A stretch of DNA of 64,000 nucleotides from Stenotrophomonas maltophilia D457 (GCF_000284595.1 NC_017671.1:3815001-3879000); one strand, 5' to 3'. Shown: positions 38,222 through 47,349, counted from the stretch's first letter. Numbers and translations are program-made. The notes: a model not told the origin generated them from the letters alone.

Positions 38222-39139
38222 ATGTCACTGCAATCGCTGGACATCATCCGCCGCTCGGCCACCACCACGCCCTCGCCGGAAGCGCGCGGTGCGCACACCG
38301 GCCAGGTCGCCAAGCTGATCGATGTGAGCAAATGCATCGGCTGCAAGGCCTGCCAGGTCGCCTGCATGGAATGGAACGACCTGCGCGACGAGGTCGGCAG
38401 CTGCGTTGGCAGCTATGACAACCCGCCCGACCTGAGCGACCAGTCGTGGACGGTGATGAAGTTCCGCGAGTACGAGGACGAGAAGGGCAAGCTGGAGTGG
38501 CTGATCCGCAAGGAGGGCTGCATGCACTGCAGCGACCCGGGCTGCCTGAAGGCCTGCCCGTCGCCGGGCGCGATCATCCAGTACGCCAACGGCATCGTCG
38601 ACTTCCAGGAAGAGAACTGCATCGGCTGCGGCTACTGCGTGACCGGTTGCCCGTTCGACGTGCCGCGCATTTCCAAGAAGGACCACAAGGCCTACAAGTG
38701 CACGCTGTGTTCGGACCGGGTGGCGGTGGGCCAGGAACCGGCCTGCGTGAAGACCTGCCCGACCGGGGCGATCACCTTCGGCAGCAAGCAGGCGATGACC
38801 GAGCACGCGGCCGGCCGCGTGGAAGACCTGAAATCGCGCGGCTACGGGAACGCCGGCCTGTACGACCCGCAGGGCGTGGGTGGCACCCACGTGATGTACG
38901 TGCTGCAGCACGTGGACAAGCCGGAGCTGTACGCCGACCTGCCCAAGGACCCGCGGATCAGCCCGATGGTGGAAGTCTGGAAGGGCGTGGCCAAGCCGCT
39001 GGGCGTGCTGGCGATCGCCGCCACCGCCTTCGCCGGCTTCCTGCATTACATCGGCATCGGCCGCAACACGGTCAATGACGAGGAAGAAGAGGAAGCCGAA
39101 CACGAGGCGAAGAAGATCGAAGAGGAGCAGCGGCCATGA
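38222..39139 (+). CDS. fdoH: Formate dehydrogenase beta subunit (4Fe-4S ferredoxin type)
   Basis: 305 residues from ATG 38222. Four cysteine clusters are visible: CIGCKACQVACMEWN (residues 39-53), CMHCSDPGCLKACP, CIGCGYCVTGCPFDVP and CTLCSDRVAVGQEPACVKTCPTG, giving four [4Fe-4S] centres. A single C-terminal helix (LGVLAIAATAFAGFLHYIGIG) anchors it in the inner membrane. It relays electrons from the alpha subunit to the cytochrome b subunit. The stop overlaps the fdoI start as ATGA. Confidence 0.96.
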   Translation: MSLQSLDIIRRSATTTPSPEARGAHTGQVAKLIDVSKCIGCKACQVACMEWNDLRDEVGSCVGSYDNPPDLSDQSWTVMKFREYEDEKGKLEWLIRKEGCMHCSDPGCLKACPSPGAIIQYANGIVDFQEENCIGCGYCVTGCPFDVPRISKKDHKAYKCTLCSDRVAVGQEPACVKTCPTGAITFGSKQAMTEHAAGRVEDLKSRGYGNAGLYDPQGVGGTHVMYVLQHVDKPELYADLPKDPRISPMVEVWKGVAKPLGVLAIAATAFAGFLHYIGIGRNTVNDEEEEEAEHEAKKIEEEQRP

Positions 39140-39783
39140 AGTACGCCCCGCACCCGCGGCAGATCATCCGCTACCGCGCGCCGACCCGCATCAATCACTG
39201 GATCGTGGCGATCTGCTTCGTGCTGACGGCGCTGTCCGGGCTGGCACTGTTCCATCCCGCGCTGTTTCCGCTGACCCAGCTGTTCGGTGGCGGCCCGTGG
39301 ACGCGCATCCTGCATCCGTTCATCGGGCTGGCCATGGTGGTCGGCTTTGCGTTTCTGGCGTTCCGCATGTGGCGCGACAATCTGCCGACGGCCGACGATC
39401 GCGCATGGATGCGCGGCATGCGCGATGTGCTGCGCAACGAGGATGAGAGGCTGCCGCCGGTGGGCCGCTTCAATGCCGGCCAGAAGCTCCTGTTCTGGGC
39501 GATCATTGGTTGCCTGTCGGCACTGCTGCTGACCGGCTTCGTGATCTGGCGGCAATACTTCAGCCATCTCTTCCCGATCGGGCTGATCCGCTTCTCGGTG
39601 CTGGCCCATGCGTTGTTCGGTTGGGTGCTGGTGTGCGCGATCGTGGTGCACATCTATGCGGCCCTCTGGATCAAGGGCTCGGTGCGGGCGATGACCCAGG
39701 GCAAGGTGACCTATGGGTGGGCGTACAAGCACCACCGGCAGTGGTTCCGCGACATCCTGCGCGGACGTCGGGAAGAGGGGTAA
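39136..39783 (+). CDS. fdoI: Formate dehydrogenase cytochrome b556 (gamma) subunit
   Basis: 215 residues with four membrane helices (WIVAICFVLTALSGLALF; ILHPFIGLAMVVGFAFLAF; KLLFWAIIGCLSALLLTGFVIW; VLAHALFGWVLVCAIVVHIYAALW). Conserved histidines in helices (INHW, LHPFIG, HALFG, VVHIY) fit b-type haem ligation and quinone reduction on the cytoplasmic side. It completes the FdoGHI complex. A GC hairpin at 39786-39804 and two palindromic repeats separate it from fdhE. Confidence 0.96.
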   Translation: MKYAPHPRQIIRYRAPTRINHWIVAICFVLTALSGLALFHPALFPLTQLFGGGPWTRILHPFIGLAMVVGFAFLAFRMWRDNLPTADDRAWMRGMRDVLRNEDERLPPVGRFNAGQKLLFWAIIGCLSALLLTGFVIWRQYFSHLFPIGLIRFSVLAHALFGWVLVCAIVVHIYAALWIKGSVRAMTQGKVTYGWAYKHHRQWFRDILRGRREEG

Positions 39784-39785
39784 CG

Positions 39786-39804
39786 GCAGGGCCTGCGGCC
39801 CTGC
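39786..39804 (+). terminator. Hairpin directly after fdoI
   Basis: gcagggcc / ggccctgc with a 3-base loop, 2 bp after the stop. No T tract, so it may reduce transcription into fdhE and selAB rather than stop it. Confidence 0.4.
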
Positions 39805-39843
39805 ACCTGCAGAGGCGCCTTCGACAGTTCCCCGGTGCTTTTG

Positions 39844-39867
39844 GTAGGTGTCGACCTTGGTCGACAC
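39844..39867. repeat. SMAG element, tgtcgacc stem type
   Basis: gtaggtgtcgaccttggtcg then acac, with the GTAG end on the + strand. The same stem occurs in the opposite orientation at 54095. Confidence 0.8.
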
Positions 39868-39889
39868 GATGAACACGGCAACAACCGAT

Positions 39890-39930
39890 GGGGTCAGATC
39901 CGTTTTCCTGTGGAAAACGGATCTGACCCC
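39890..39930. repeat. Palindrome with ggggtcag/ctgacccc ends before fdhE
   Basis: Two perfect 19-bp arms (ggggtcagatccgttttcc / ggaaaacggatctgacccc) and a 3-base centre. Same family as 28809, 31425 and 59637; the arms here share gatccgtttt with the spoT copy. Confidence 0.85.
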
Positions 39931-40014
39931 GACCATTTCAAATGGCCTACAGTGCGCTGGACGCCAGCGCCGACAACGGCGAGGATGGAGGCTGGTTCTT
40001 CTGGCTGGCCCTGC

Positions 40015-40998
40015 ATGGCGCAACGCATCCTTGAACCCGGTGAGATCGAGACGCTCGCCTCGCGCGACGTGCCGCGCATCATCCTGCCTGATACCGGGTC
40101 GCTGTTCGCCACACGCGCGGCGCGCCTGCGCAGCCTGGCCGCGCACAGCGCCATCGGCGGTTACCTGCAGCTGCTGGCGGCATTGGCCGATGCACAGCAG
40201 GCGCTGCTGGAGGAATTGACACCCCAGCAACGCGAGGCGCTGCAGGACCACGCGCGCGCGCAGCAGTCCAGCGCGGCCGCCAGTGCCGGCATGCCGTTGC
40301 GGCCCGCCAACACGCTTCATCTGGACGGGCGCTGGCGCGACTGGCTGCGCACGCTGTGCCGGCACTGCGCCGACGAAGCGGGGCTACCGGCGGAAACACG
40401 GCAGGAATTGCTGCGCGTCGCCGCCGCCGACGACACCTGGCTGGATGCGCAGGCCCACGCCGTGCTGGAACGCGCTGACGCGCCCCCGGTCGACGCGGTC
40501 GCTGCGCTGCTGGTGATGAATGCATTGCAGGTGTATTGGGCAGTACTGGCGGCCAGCTTCCGCCCCAGCGACCTGAAGCCGCTGGCCGATGCGCCAGGGC
40601 TGTGCCCGCTGTGCGGCACCCTGCCGGTGGCCAGCGTGGTGCAGGCCCGCCCGCCCTATGCCTCCTACCGCTACCTGTCGTGCTCGTTGTGCGCCTGCCA
40701 GTGGCACTACGTGCGCGTGCAGTGCAGCCAGTGTGGCGCCGCTGGCAAGGACATCGCCTATCGCGCCCTGGCTGATGCCGACGGCGATACCGGCCAGGCG
40801 GTGCGCGAGAGCGCGGTACGTGCAGAAACCTGCGACCACTGCCACAGCTACCGCAAGATCCTGTATCTGGAAAAAGATCCGTCGCTGGAACCGGTGGCTG
40901 ATGACCTTGGCACGCTGGCGCTGGACCTGCTGCTGGGCGAGGAAGGCTATGCACGCGCCAGCCAGAATCCGCTGCTGTGGCAATCCGACGGCGAGTGA
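40015..40998 (+). CDS. fdhE: Formate dehydrogenase accessory protein FdhE
   Basis: 327 residues using ATG 40015 (MAQRILEPGEIETL); an ATG at 39985 preceded by GGCGAGG is an alternative. The C-terminal half has four CxxC pairs, CPLCGTLPV, CSLCACQW, CSQCGAAGKD and CDHCHSY, the rubredoxin-like iron site of FdhE. The central helical part (DWLRTLCRHCADEAGLPAETRQELL) is also typical. FdhE is required to make active respiratory formate dehydrogenase and interacts with the catalytic subunit. Its position between fdoGHI and selAB links maturation with Sec synthesis. selA begins 5 bp after its stop. Confidence 0.93.
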   Translation: MAQRILEPGEIETLASRDVPRIILPDTGSLFATRAARLRSLAAHSAIGGYLQLLAALADAQQALLEELTPQQREALQDHARAQQSSAAASAGMPLRPANTLHLDGRWRDWLRTLCRHCADEAGLPAETRQELLRVAAADDTWLDAQAHAVLERADAPPVDAVAALLVMNALQVYWAVLAASFRPSDLKPLADAPGLCPLCGTLPVASVVQARPPYASYRYLSCSLCACQWHYVRVQCSQCGAAGKDIAYRALADADGDTGQAVRESAVRAETCDHCHSYRKILYLEKDPSLEPVADDLGTLALDLLLGEEGYARASQNPLLWQSDGE

Positions 40999-41002
40999 GG
41001 CG

Positions 41003-42427
41003 ATGACAGCCACGCCCCCCACCCCGGCATCGGCTTCCGCGCTGCCCTCGCTGGACCGGTTGCTGCGCCTGCCTGCCTTGGCAACACTGATCGAGGGCCA
41101 CGGCCGCAGCCGCATCACCCAGTTGCTGCGCGTACATCTGCAGGCGCTGCGTGAGCGCATCAGTGCCACGCAGCTCTCGGCCGAGCAGTTGCATCAGGCC
41201 ATTGAAGGCCCGGCACTGGTCGCGGCGCTCGACGCCGCACTCATCGCCGATGCACGGCTGAACCTGCAGCCGATGTTCAACCTGACCGGCACCGTGCTGC
41301 ATACCAACCTGGGTCGCGCCCTGCTGCCCGAGTCCGCGGTGCAGGCCGTCACCCGCGCGATGACCGCACCGGTTGACCTGGAATTCGACATCACTCGCGG
41401 CCGCCGCGGCGACCGCGATGCACGGGTGCAGGCGCTGGTCTGCGAGCTGACCGGTGCCGAAGCCGCCACCGTGGTCAACAACAATGCGGCGGCGGTCCTG
41501 CTGCTGCTCAACAGCCTGGCCAACCGCCGCGAGGTGGTGGTGTCGCGCGGCGAACTGGTGGAGATCGGCGGTGCCTTCCGCATTCCCGATGTGATGCGCA
41601 GTGCCGGCGCGCGGCTGCTGGAAGTGGGCACCACCAACCGCACCCACCCGGCCGACTTCGCCCATGCCATCGGCGCGCGCACCGCACTGCTGATGGAGGT
41701 GCACGCCAGCAACTACGCGATCACCGGCTTCACCGCCAAGGTCGACACCGCGGCGATGGCAGCGATCGCGCACGACCATGGCCTGCCGTTGGTGGTGGAC
41801 CTGGGCAGCGGCAGCCTGTGCGACCTGGCGGCCTTCGGCCTGCCACACGAGCCGACCGTGCAGGAAACACTGGCGGCCGGTGCCGACCTGGTCTCGTTCA
41901 GTGGCGACAAGCTGCTGGGTGGGCCGCAGGCCGGCATCATCGCCGGCCGCGCCGACCTGATCGCGCGAATCAACCGCAACCCGCTCAAGCGTGCGCTGCG
42001 CATGGACAAGATGGGCCTGGCCGCGCTGGAGGCGGTACTGGCGCTGTACCGCGGGCCGGAGCTGCTGGCGCAACGGCTGCCGACACTGCGTACGCTCTCG
42101 CGCACGCAGCAGGACATGGATGCGCAGGCCCAGCGCCTGCTGCCGCCGCTGCGCTCGGCGCTGCCGACCGGCTACATGCTTGAACAGGCACGGATGCACA
42201 GCCAGATCGGAAGTGGTGCGCAGCCACAGGCGCAGCTCGGCAGTGCCGGCCTGCGCATCACCACTGCGCAACGTGGCGGTCTGGACCGCCTGGCCAAGCG
42301 CCTGCGCCAGCTGCCGCGACCGGTGCTGGGCCGCATCGGCGAGGACGCATTGTGGCTGGACCTGCGTTGCCTGGAACCGGCCGACGAAGCGGACTTCCTC
42401 GCCCAATGGAGCACGCTGCAACCATGA
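41003..42427 (+). CDS. selA: L-seryl-tRNA(Sec) selenium transferase SelA
   Basis: 474 residues from ATG 41003. PLP enzyme: catalytic Lys303 lies in FSGDKLLGGPQAG. Other SelA signatures are NLTGTVLHTNLGRALLP, LEFDITRGRRGDRD, VVNNNAAAVLLLLNSLAN, and RGELVEIGGAFRIPDVM. It converts Ser-tRNA(Sec) to Sec-tRNA(Sec) with selenophosphate from SelD. The stop overlaps the selB start as ATGA, so the two are translationally coupled. Confidence 0.97.
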   Translation: MTATPPTPASASALPSLDRLLRLPALATLIEGHGRSRITQLLRVHLQALRERISATQLSAEQLHQAIEGPALVAALDAALIADARLNLQPMFNLTGTVLHTNLGRALLPESAVQAVTRAMTAPVDLEFDITRGRRGDRDARVQALVCELTGAEAATVVNNNAAAVLLLLNSLANRREVVVSRGELVEIGGAFRIPDVMRSAGARLLEVGTTNRTHPADFAHAIGARTALLMEVHASNYAITGFTAKVDTAAMAAIAHDHGLPLVVDLGSGSLCDLAAFGLPHEPTVQETLAAGADLVSFSGDKLLGGPQAGIIAGRADLIARINRNPLKRALRMDKMGLAALEAVLALYRGPELLAQRLPTLRTLSRTQQDMDAQAQRLLPPLRSALPTGYMLEQARMHSQIGSGAQPQAQLGSAGLRITTAQRGGLDRLAKRLRQLPRPVLGRIGEDALWLDLRCLEPADEADFLAQWSTLQP

Positions 42428-44355
42428 TCGTCGGCACCGCCGGGCATATCGACCATGGCAAGACGCGCCTGGTGCGGGCACTGACCGGCATCGAAACCGA
42501 TCGCCTGCAGGAAGAACGCACGCGCGGCATCTCCATTGAACTGGGCTATGCCTATGTCCCGGTGGAAAGCGCGAACGGCACGGGCCCCGCCGCAACGCTG
42601 GGTTTCGTCGATGTGCCGGGTCATGAGCGCTTCGTCCACACGATGGTGGCCGGCGCCACCGGTATCGATGTCGCCCTGCTGGTCGTCGCCGCCGACGACG
42701 GCGTGATGCCGCAGACCCGCGAGCATCTGGCGATCCTGCAACTGCTGGGCGTGGATCGCGGCGCGGTGGCGCTGACCAAGATCGACCGCGTGGACGCCGC
42801 GCGCATCGCCCGGGTCGAGATCGAGATTGCCGCTTTGCTGGCCGGAACGCCGCTGCAGGATTCCCCCGTGTTCGCCTGCAACAGCACGTCCCCCGATGAC
42901 GCAGGCATCAACGCCCTGCGCACCCACCTGCACGCATGGGCCGCCGGCGATGCCAACGCGCGCCAGGCCGCGCTGCGCAGCGAGCTGTTCCGCATGCCGG
43001 TGGACCGCGTGTTCTCGCTGGCCGGCCACGGCACATTGGCGACCGGCGCGGTACATGGCGGTGTCGCCGCGGTGGGCGAGCATCTGCAGCTGATGCCGGC
43101 CGCCACTGAAGTGCGCATACGCAGCATCCACGCGCAGAACCAGGCCAGTGATCACGCCATGGCCGGACAGCGCTGCGCGTTGAACCTGGCCGCCATCGCC
43201 CGCGACGAGATTCATCGTGGCGACTGGATTGCCGACCCGCGCGCGCTGCTGGCCACCACCCGCGTCGATGTGCGCCTGCGCTTGTCCGCACGGGCAGCAC
43301 CACTGCGCGACTGGGCACCCCTGCACATCCACTGGGGCACGATGCACCGGCAGGCCCATGTGGTGCTGCTGGAGGACCGTGGCCAAGGTGATGGGCAGTT
43401 GGTGCAGCTGGTCTTCGATGCACCGGTCTGTGCGATGTGTGGTGATCGCTTCATCGCCCGCGATTCCGCCGCGACCCACACGCTGGGCGGTGGCGTCGTG
43501 GTCGACCCGGACCCGCCACAGCGGCGCCGGCGCAGCCCGGCACGGCTCGCCTGGCTGGGCGCACTGGAGCAGCTGGCCACAGGTGCGGGAATCGGCCCGC
43601 TGTTGCAGCAGGCGCCCTTCGGCATTGCCATGGCCGCGCTGCAACGCTACTGCCGGCGCGCGGCCGACCGGATCGATCTTCCTCCAGACGCACAGCGCAT
43701 CATCACCCGCGAGGACACGGTGGTCATCCTTGCCTCGCACTGGCAGGTCCTGCGCGAGCAGGTGATCACATCGCTGCATAGCTGGCATGAGCGACGCCCG
43801 GACGAACCCGGTGTCGACAGCGGGCGCCTGCAACGCAGCACCCTGCCCGCGCTTGCGACGGGGCTCTGGAATGCGCTGCTGCAGGACCTGCTGGACGACG
43901 GCAGCGTGCAACGCGTGGGCGCCTGGTGGCGCCTGCCCGGCCATGACCATGCGCCACCGGAACGCGAGCGCCTGCTGCTGGAACGCGTGCTGCCGCAACT
44001 GCACGCCGGTGGCTTCGATCCGCCGTGGGTGCGTACTCTGGCCGCCGACTTCGGACTGACCGAAGACGATGTCCGCGCCGTCCTGCGCCGCGCCGCCGCA
44101 CGTGGCGAACTGTTCCAGGTGGTGCCGGACCTGTTCTATGCACCCGCACGCATTGCGGAACTCGCCGCGATCGTCGCGCAGCAGTCACAGGCCAGCGGCG
44201 CGGTGGATGCGGCGGCCTTCCGCGATGCCATCGGCCTGGGCCGCAAACGCAGCATCCAGATCTTGGAGTTCTTCAATCGCGTTGGCTACACTCGACGCGT
44301 CGGTGACCAGCATCGGCCGCGCGGCGACCTGCAGTGGAACGCAGCCCGCGACTGA
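42424..44355 (+). CDS. selB: Selenocysteine-specific elongation factor SelB
   Basis: 643 residues. The GTPase domain has GTAGHIDHGKTRLVRAL (G1), GFVDVPGHERFVHTM (G3), and TKID (G4), with VVAADDGVMPQTREHL between. EF-Tu-like domains 2 and 3 follow. The C-terminal third is a string of winged helices, ending RKRSIQILEFFNRVGYTRRVGDQHRPRGD, which binds the SECIS hairpin. It delivers Sec-tRNA to the UGA in fdoG. It ends 24 bp before the tRNA-Sec gene. Confidence 0.97.
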   Translation: MIVGTAGHIDHGKTRLVRALTGIETDRLQEERTRGISIELGYAYVPVESANGTGPAATLGFVDVPGHERFVHTMVAGATGIDVALLVVAADDGVMPQTREHLAILQLLGVDRGAVALTKIDRVDAARIARVEIEIAALLAGTPLQDSPVFACNSTSPDDAGINALRTHLHAWAAGDANARQAALRSELFRMPVDRVFSLAGHGTLATGAVHGGVAAVGEHLQLMPAATEVRIRSIHAQNQASDHAMAGQRCALNLAAIARDEIHRGDWIADPRALLATTRVDVRLRLSARAAPLRDWAPLHIHWGTMHRQAHVVLLEDRGQGDGQLVQLVFDAPVCAMCGDRFIARDSAATHTLGGGVVVDPDPPQRRRRSPARLAWLGALEQLATGAGIGPLLQQAPFGIAMAALQRYCRRAADRIDLPPDAQRIITREDTVVILASHWQVLREQVITSLHSWHERRPDEPGVDSGRLQRSTLPALATGLWNALLQDLLDDGSVQRVGAWWRLPGHDHAPPERERLLLERVLPQLHAGGFDPPWVRTLAADFGLTEDDVRAVLRRAAARGELFQVVPDLFYAPARIAELAAIVAQQSQASGAVDAAAFRDAIGLGRKRSIQILEFFNRVGYTRRVGDQHRPRGDLQWNAARD

Positions 44356-44379
44356 GCCCGCCGGTACCGCCGTACTTTC

Positions 44380-44475
44380 GGAAGGCATGCGCATCCGGGC
44401 ATGCGGCTGGGCTTCAAACCCAGTAGGGGGCGTCGATCGTTCCCTGGTAGGTTCGACTCCTGCTGCCTTCCGCCA
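44380..44475 (+). tRNA. selC: tRNA-Sec (anticodon TCA)
   Basis: A 96-nt tRNA with encoded CCA. An 8-bp acceptor stem (ggaaggca / tgccttcc) plus discriminator G is the long acceptor unique to bacterial tRNA-Sec. The anticodon loop is cttcaaa with TCA at 44414-44416, and the T arm contains ggttcgactcc. A long extra arm is also present. It sits between selB and selD on the same strand, so it may be transcribed with them and cut out, though an independent promoter is not ruled out. Confidence 0.97.
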
Positions 44476-44501
44476 TTCGTGTTTCCGCAGGAGATGTCGG
44501 C

Positions 44502-45581
44502 ATGGCCACGCACGCGCAGTCACCCGCCCCATCCACGGCCGATGCCACGCGACGACTGACCTCTCTCGCTCATGGCGGCGGCTGCGGCTGCAAGATCGCG
44601 CCGGGCGTGCTGAGCGAACTGCTGCGCGGCGTTCCAGCACTTCCCGCACCGACCGAACTGCTGGTTGGCCGCGAGACCAGCGACGACGCCGCGGTGTACC
44701 GCCTCGATGACCGGCAGGCAATCGTCGCCACCACCGATTTCTTCATGCCCATTGTCGACGACCCGTTCGACTTCGGCCGCATCGCCGCCACCAACGCGTT
44801 GTCGGACCTGTACGCGATGGGCGCGCGGCCGCTGTTCGCGCTGGCCATCGTCGGCATGCCGATCAACACCCTGCCGCAGGACACCATCCGCGGCATCCTG
44901 CAGGGCGGCGAGCGTGCCTGCGCCGACGCCGGCATCGTGGTGGCCGGCGGCCACAGCATCGATTCGGTGGAACCGATCTACGGCCTGGCCGCGATCGGCG
45001 TGCTCGATCCGCAGCGGCTCAAGCGCAATGCCGATGCCCGCGCCGGCGATGTGCTGGTGCTGGGCAAGCCGTTGGGCGTGGGCGTGTACTCGTCGGCGCT
45101 GAAGAAAGAAGTGCTGGATGCAGAGGGCTACCGGCAGATGATCGCGTCGACTACCCGCCTGAACAGCGTGGGCGTGCCGCTGGCCGCGCTGGACGGCGTG
45201 CACGCGATGACCGACGTCACCGGCTTCGGCCTGCTCGGCCACCTGCTGGAAGTGTGCCGCGCCAGCGGCGTCGCTGCCGAAGTGGACAGTGCACAGGTGC
45301 CGCTGCTGCCGCAGGCGCTGGAGCTGCTGCAGCGCGGCTGCGTGACCGGCGCCTCCGCCCGCAACTGGGCCTCGTATGGCGCCGAAGTGCGCTTCGCCGA
45401 ACGCTTGGCCGGCCACTGGCAGCCACTGCTGACCGATCCGCAGACCAGTGGCGGGCTGTTGGTGTCCTGCGCCCCGGAGGCAGTGAATGCGGTGCTGGCC
45501 TGCTTCCACGACGCAGGGTTCGGCCAGGCGGCCGTGGTCGGGCGATTGGGTGAAGGGGCGCCGGGCGTCAGCGTGCGCTGA
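44502..45581 (+). CDS. selD: Selenide, water dikinase (selenophosphate synthetase) SelD
   Basis: 359 residues. The catalytic loop is HGGGCGCKIAPG (Cys and Lys at about residues 29-31); it uses cysteine, not selenocysteine. Nucleotide-binding features: DDAAVYRL, TTDFFMPIVDDPFDFGRIAATNALSDLYAMGA, GGHSIDSVEPIYG, and DVTGFGLLGHL. It makes selenophosphate from selenide and ATP, the donor for SelA and for tRNA 2-selenouridine. It starts 26 bp after selC. A convergent hairpin follows at 45598. Confidence 0.96.
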   Translation: MATHAQSPAPSTADATRRLTSLAHGGGCGCKIAPGVLSELLRGVPALPAPTELLVGRETSDDAAVYRLDDRQAIVATTDFFMPIVDDPFDFGRIAATNALSDLYAMGARPLFALAIVGMPINTLPQDTIRGILQGGERACADAGIVVAGGHSIDSVEPIYGLAAIGVLDPQRLKRNADARAGDVLVLGKPLGVGVYSSALKKEVLDAEGYRQMIASTTRLNSVGVPLAALDGVHAMTDVTGFGLLGHLLEVCRASGVAAEVDSAQVPLLPQALELLQRGCVTGASARNWASYGAEVRFAERLAGHWQPLLTDPQTSGGLLVSCAPEAVNAVLACFHDAGFGQAAVVGRLGEGAPGVSVR

Positions 45582-45597
45582 TGCGCTGGAACGACAA

Positions 45598-45615
45598 GGG
45601 CGCCCGAAGGCGCCC
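45598..45615. terminator. Bidirectional hairpin between selD and yicC
   Basis: gggcgcc / ggcgccc with a CGAA loop between two convergent genes. A weak T tract is present on neither side. Confidence 0.55.
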
Positions 45616-45638
45616 CTGCTGTATCGCTGCACGCAACA

Positions 45639-46499
45639 TCACTCGATGTTCTGCACCTGCTCGCGGATCTGGTCGATCAGCACCTTCAGCTCCACCGCGG
45701 CATTGGACGTGCGGCTGTCCACCGACTTCGAGCCCAGCGTATTGGCTTCGCGGTTGAACTCCTGCAGCAGGAAGTCCAGGCGGCGGCCGACCGGCTCGCG
45801 CTGCTTGAGCACGCGGCGGATCTCGACGATATGGCTGCCGAGCCGGTCCAGCTCTTCATCCACGTCCAGCTTCTGCAGCCACAGGACCAGCTCCTGCTCC
45901 GCACGGCCCGGGTCGACCGGGTGCGGCAAGTCAGCCAGACGGGCGGCCAGCTTGGCGCGCTGGCCGTCGCGAATGGCCGGAATCAAGGTGCGCACTTCGG
46001 TGGCGATGCGTTCGATGCCGTCCACGCGTTCGCTGATGGCCGCAGCCAGCTTGCCGCCTTCGCGCTCACGCGCTTCGACGAAGCCGTCCAGCACTTGGTC
46101 CAGCAGGGCCAGCGCCTCGACCTGCAGGGCGGCGGCATCCGTGGCCTCGCCGCGGGTCACGCCCGGCAACTGCAGCAGATCGGTGAAGCTGACCTGCAGG
46201 TTCGGGAAATCGGAGGTCAGGCGGTGGGCCAGGCGGCCCAGCTGGCCCAGCAGGGCCTCGTCCACCTGCAGGTTGGCAGCCGCCTCCGGCGCGCGCAGGC
46301 GCATCACCAGATCCAGCTTGCCGCGGCTCAGGCGCGCGGCGATACGCTCGCGCAGCTGCGGTTCGAGCGCCCGCAGTTCCTCGGGCAGGCGGGTGCCGAC
46401 CTCCAGGAAGCGGTGGTTGACCGAGCGCAGCTCGCAGCCCAGCGTGCCCCACGGGGTGACCCGCTCGCCGCCGGCATAGGCGGTCATGCTTCGAATCAT
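45639..46499 (-). CDS. yicC: YicC/YloC-family endoribonuclease
   Basis: 286 residues. N-terminus IRSMTAYAGGERVTPWG and CELRSVNHRFLEV are family signatures, as is the C-terminal RRLDFLLQEFNREANTLGSKSVDSRTSNAAVELK. A coiled-coil charged middle is present. YicC is an RNA-degradation factor that in E. coli acts on a small RNA. It is divergent from rph (125-bp gap), as in many proteobacteria. Convergent with selD. Confidence 0.93.
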   Translation of the reverse strand: MIRSMTAYAGGERVTPWGTLGCELRSVNHRFLEVGTRLPEELRALEPQLRERIAARLSRGKLDLVMRLRAPEAAANLQVDEALLGQLGRLAHRLTSDFPNLQVSFTDLLQLPGVTRGEATDAAALQVEALALLDQVLDGFVEAREREGGKLAAAISERVDGIERIATEVRTLIPAIRDGQRAKLAARLADLPHPVDPGRAEQELVLWLQKLDVDEELDRLGSHIVEIRRVLKQREPVGRRLDFLLQEFNREANTLGSKSVDSRTSNAAVELKVLIDQIREQVQNIE

Positions 46500-46623
46500 G
46501 GAATGTGTCCGGTGCGTGCAAAGGGGGAATGGTACCCTAGCGCCCTCACCAGAGCCCCCTTGCCCGCCCCGTGAAGGCCGCGGGCGTGGCGGCGTACTCC
46601 CTCGCCATTACGGAACCCGCACC

Positions 46624-47349
46624 ATGTCCGATTCCCGCCCCAGCGGCCGCCAGCCCGACCAGCTCCGCCCGGTCGTCATCCAACGCGGCTTCACCCGCCA
46701 CGCCGAAGGTTCGGTGCTGGTGTGCTTCGGTGAAACCCGCGTGCTGTGCACCGCCAGCGTCGAGAACCGCGTGCCGGGCTTCCTGCGCGGCAAGGGCGAA
46801 GGCTGGGTCACCGCCGAGTACGGCATGCTGCCGCGCGCCACCCATACCCGCAGCGACCGCGAAGCGGCCCGTGGCAAGCAGGGCGGTCGCACGCTGGAGA
46901 TCCAGCGCCTGATCGGCCGCAGCCTGCGTGCCTGCGTGGACCGCAATGCGCTGGGCGAACGCACCATCACCCTCGACTGCGACGTGCTGCAGGCCGACGG
47001 TGGCACCCGCACCGCCGCCATCACCGGCGCCTATGTGGCCCTGGTCGATGCGGTGAACGTGCTGATGAAGCGTGGCGACATCAAGCGCAACCCGGTCCTG
47101 GGCGCAGTTGCAGCAGTGTCGGTGGGCGTGTACCGCGGCACCCCGGTGCTGGACCTGGACTACGCCGAAGACAGCGACTGCGACACCGACATGAACGTGG
47201 TGATGAACGACGGTGGCGGCTTCATCGAGCTGCAGGGCACCGCCGAAGGCCACGCCTTCCGTCGCGATGAACTGGACGCGCTGCTGGGCCTGGCCGAGAA
47301 GGGCGTGGCCGAGCTGCTGGCCGCGCAGCAGGCGGCGCTGTCGGCATGA
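46624..47349 (+). CDS. rph: Ribonuclease PH
   Basis: 241 residues from ATG 46624. RNase PH motifs: RPVVIQRGFTRHAEGSVLVCFGETRVLCTASVE, GWVTAEYGMLPRATHTRSDREAARGKQGGRT, EIQRLIGRSLRACVD, and GNALGERTITLDCDVLQADGGTRTAAITGA-type sequence. It trims the 3' ends of tRNA precursors using phosphate. It is full length, unlike the frameshifted K-12 gene. First of rph-VOC-rdgB, joined by 4-bp overlaps. Confidence 0.97.
   Translation: MSDSRPSGRQPDQLRPVVIQRGFTRHAEGSVLVCFGETRVLCTASVENRVPGFLRGKGEGWVTAEYGMLPRATHTRSDREAARGKQGGRTLEIQRLIGRSLRACVDRNALGERTITLDCDVLQADGGTRTAAITGAYVALVDAVNVLMKRGDIKRNPVLGAVAAVSVGVYRGTPVLDLDYAEDSDCDTDMNVVMNDGGGFIELQGTAEGHAFRRDELDALLGLAEKGVAELLAAQQAALSA

Noticed and set aside
35767..38367. 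Long open frame on the - strand opposite fdoG
   Set aside because: It mirrors a real high-GC gene, has no recognisable domain and no ribosome-binding site; the sense strand has a complete conserved protein.
40079..42595. Long open frame on the - strand opposite fdhE and selA
   Set aside because: Low-complexity Gln/Arg/Ala-rich translation typical of antisense of GC-rich genes.
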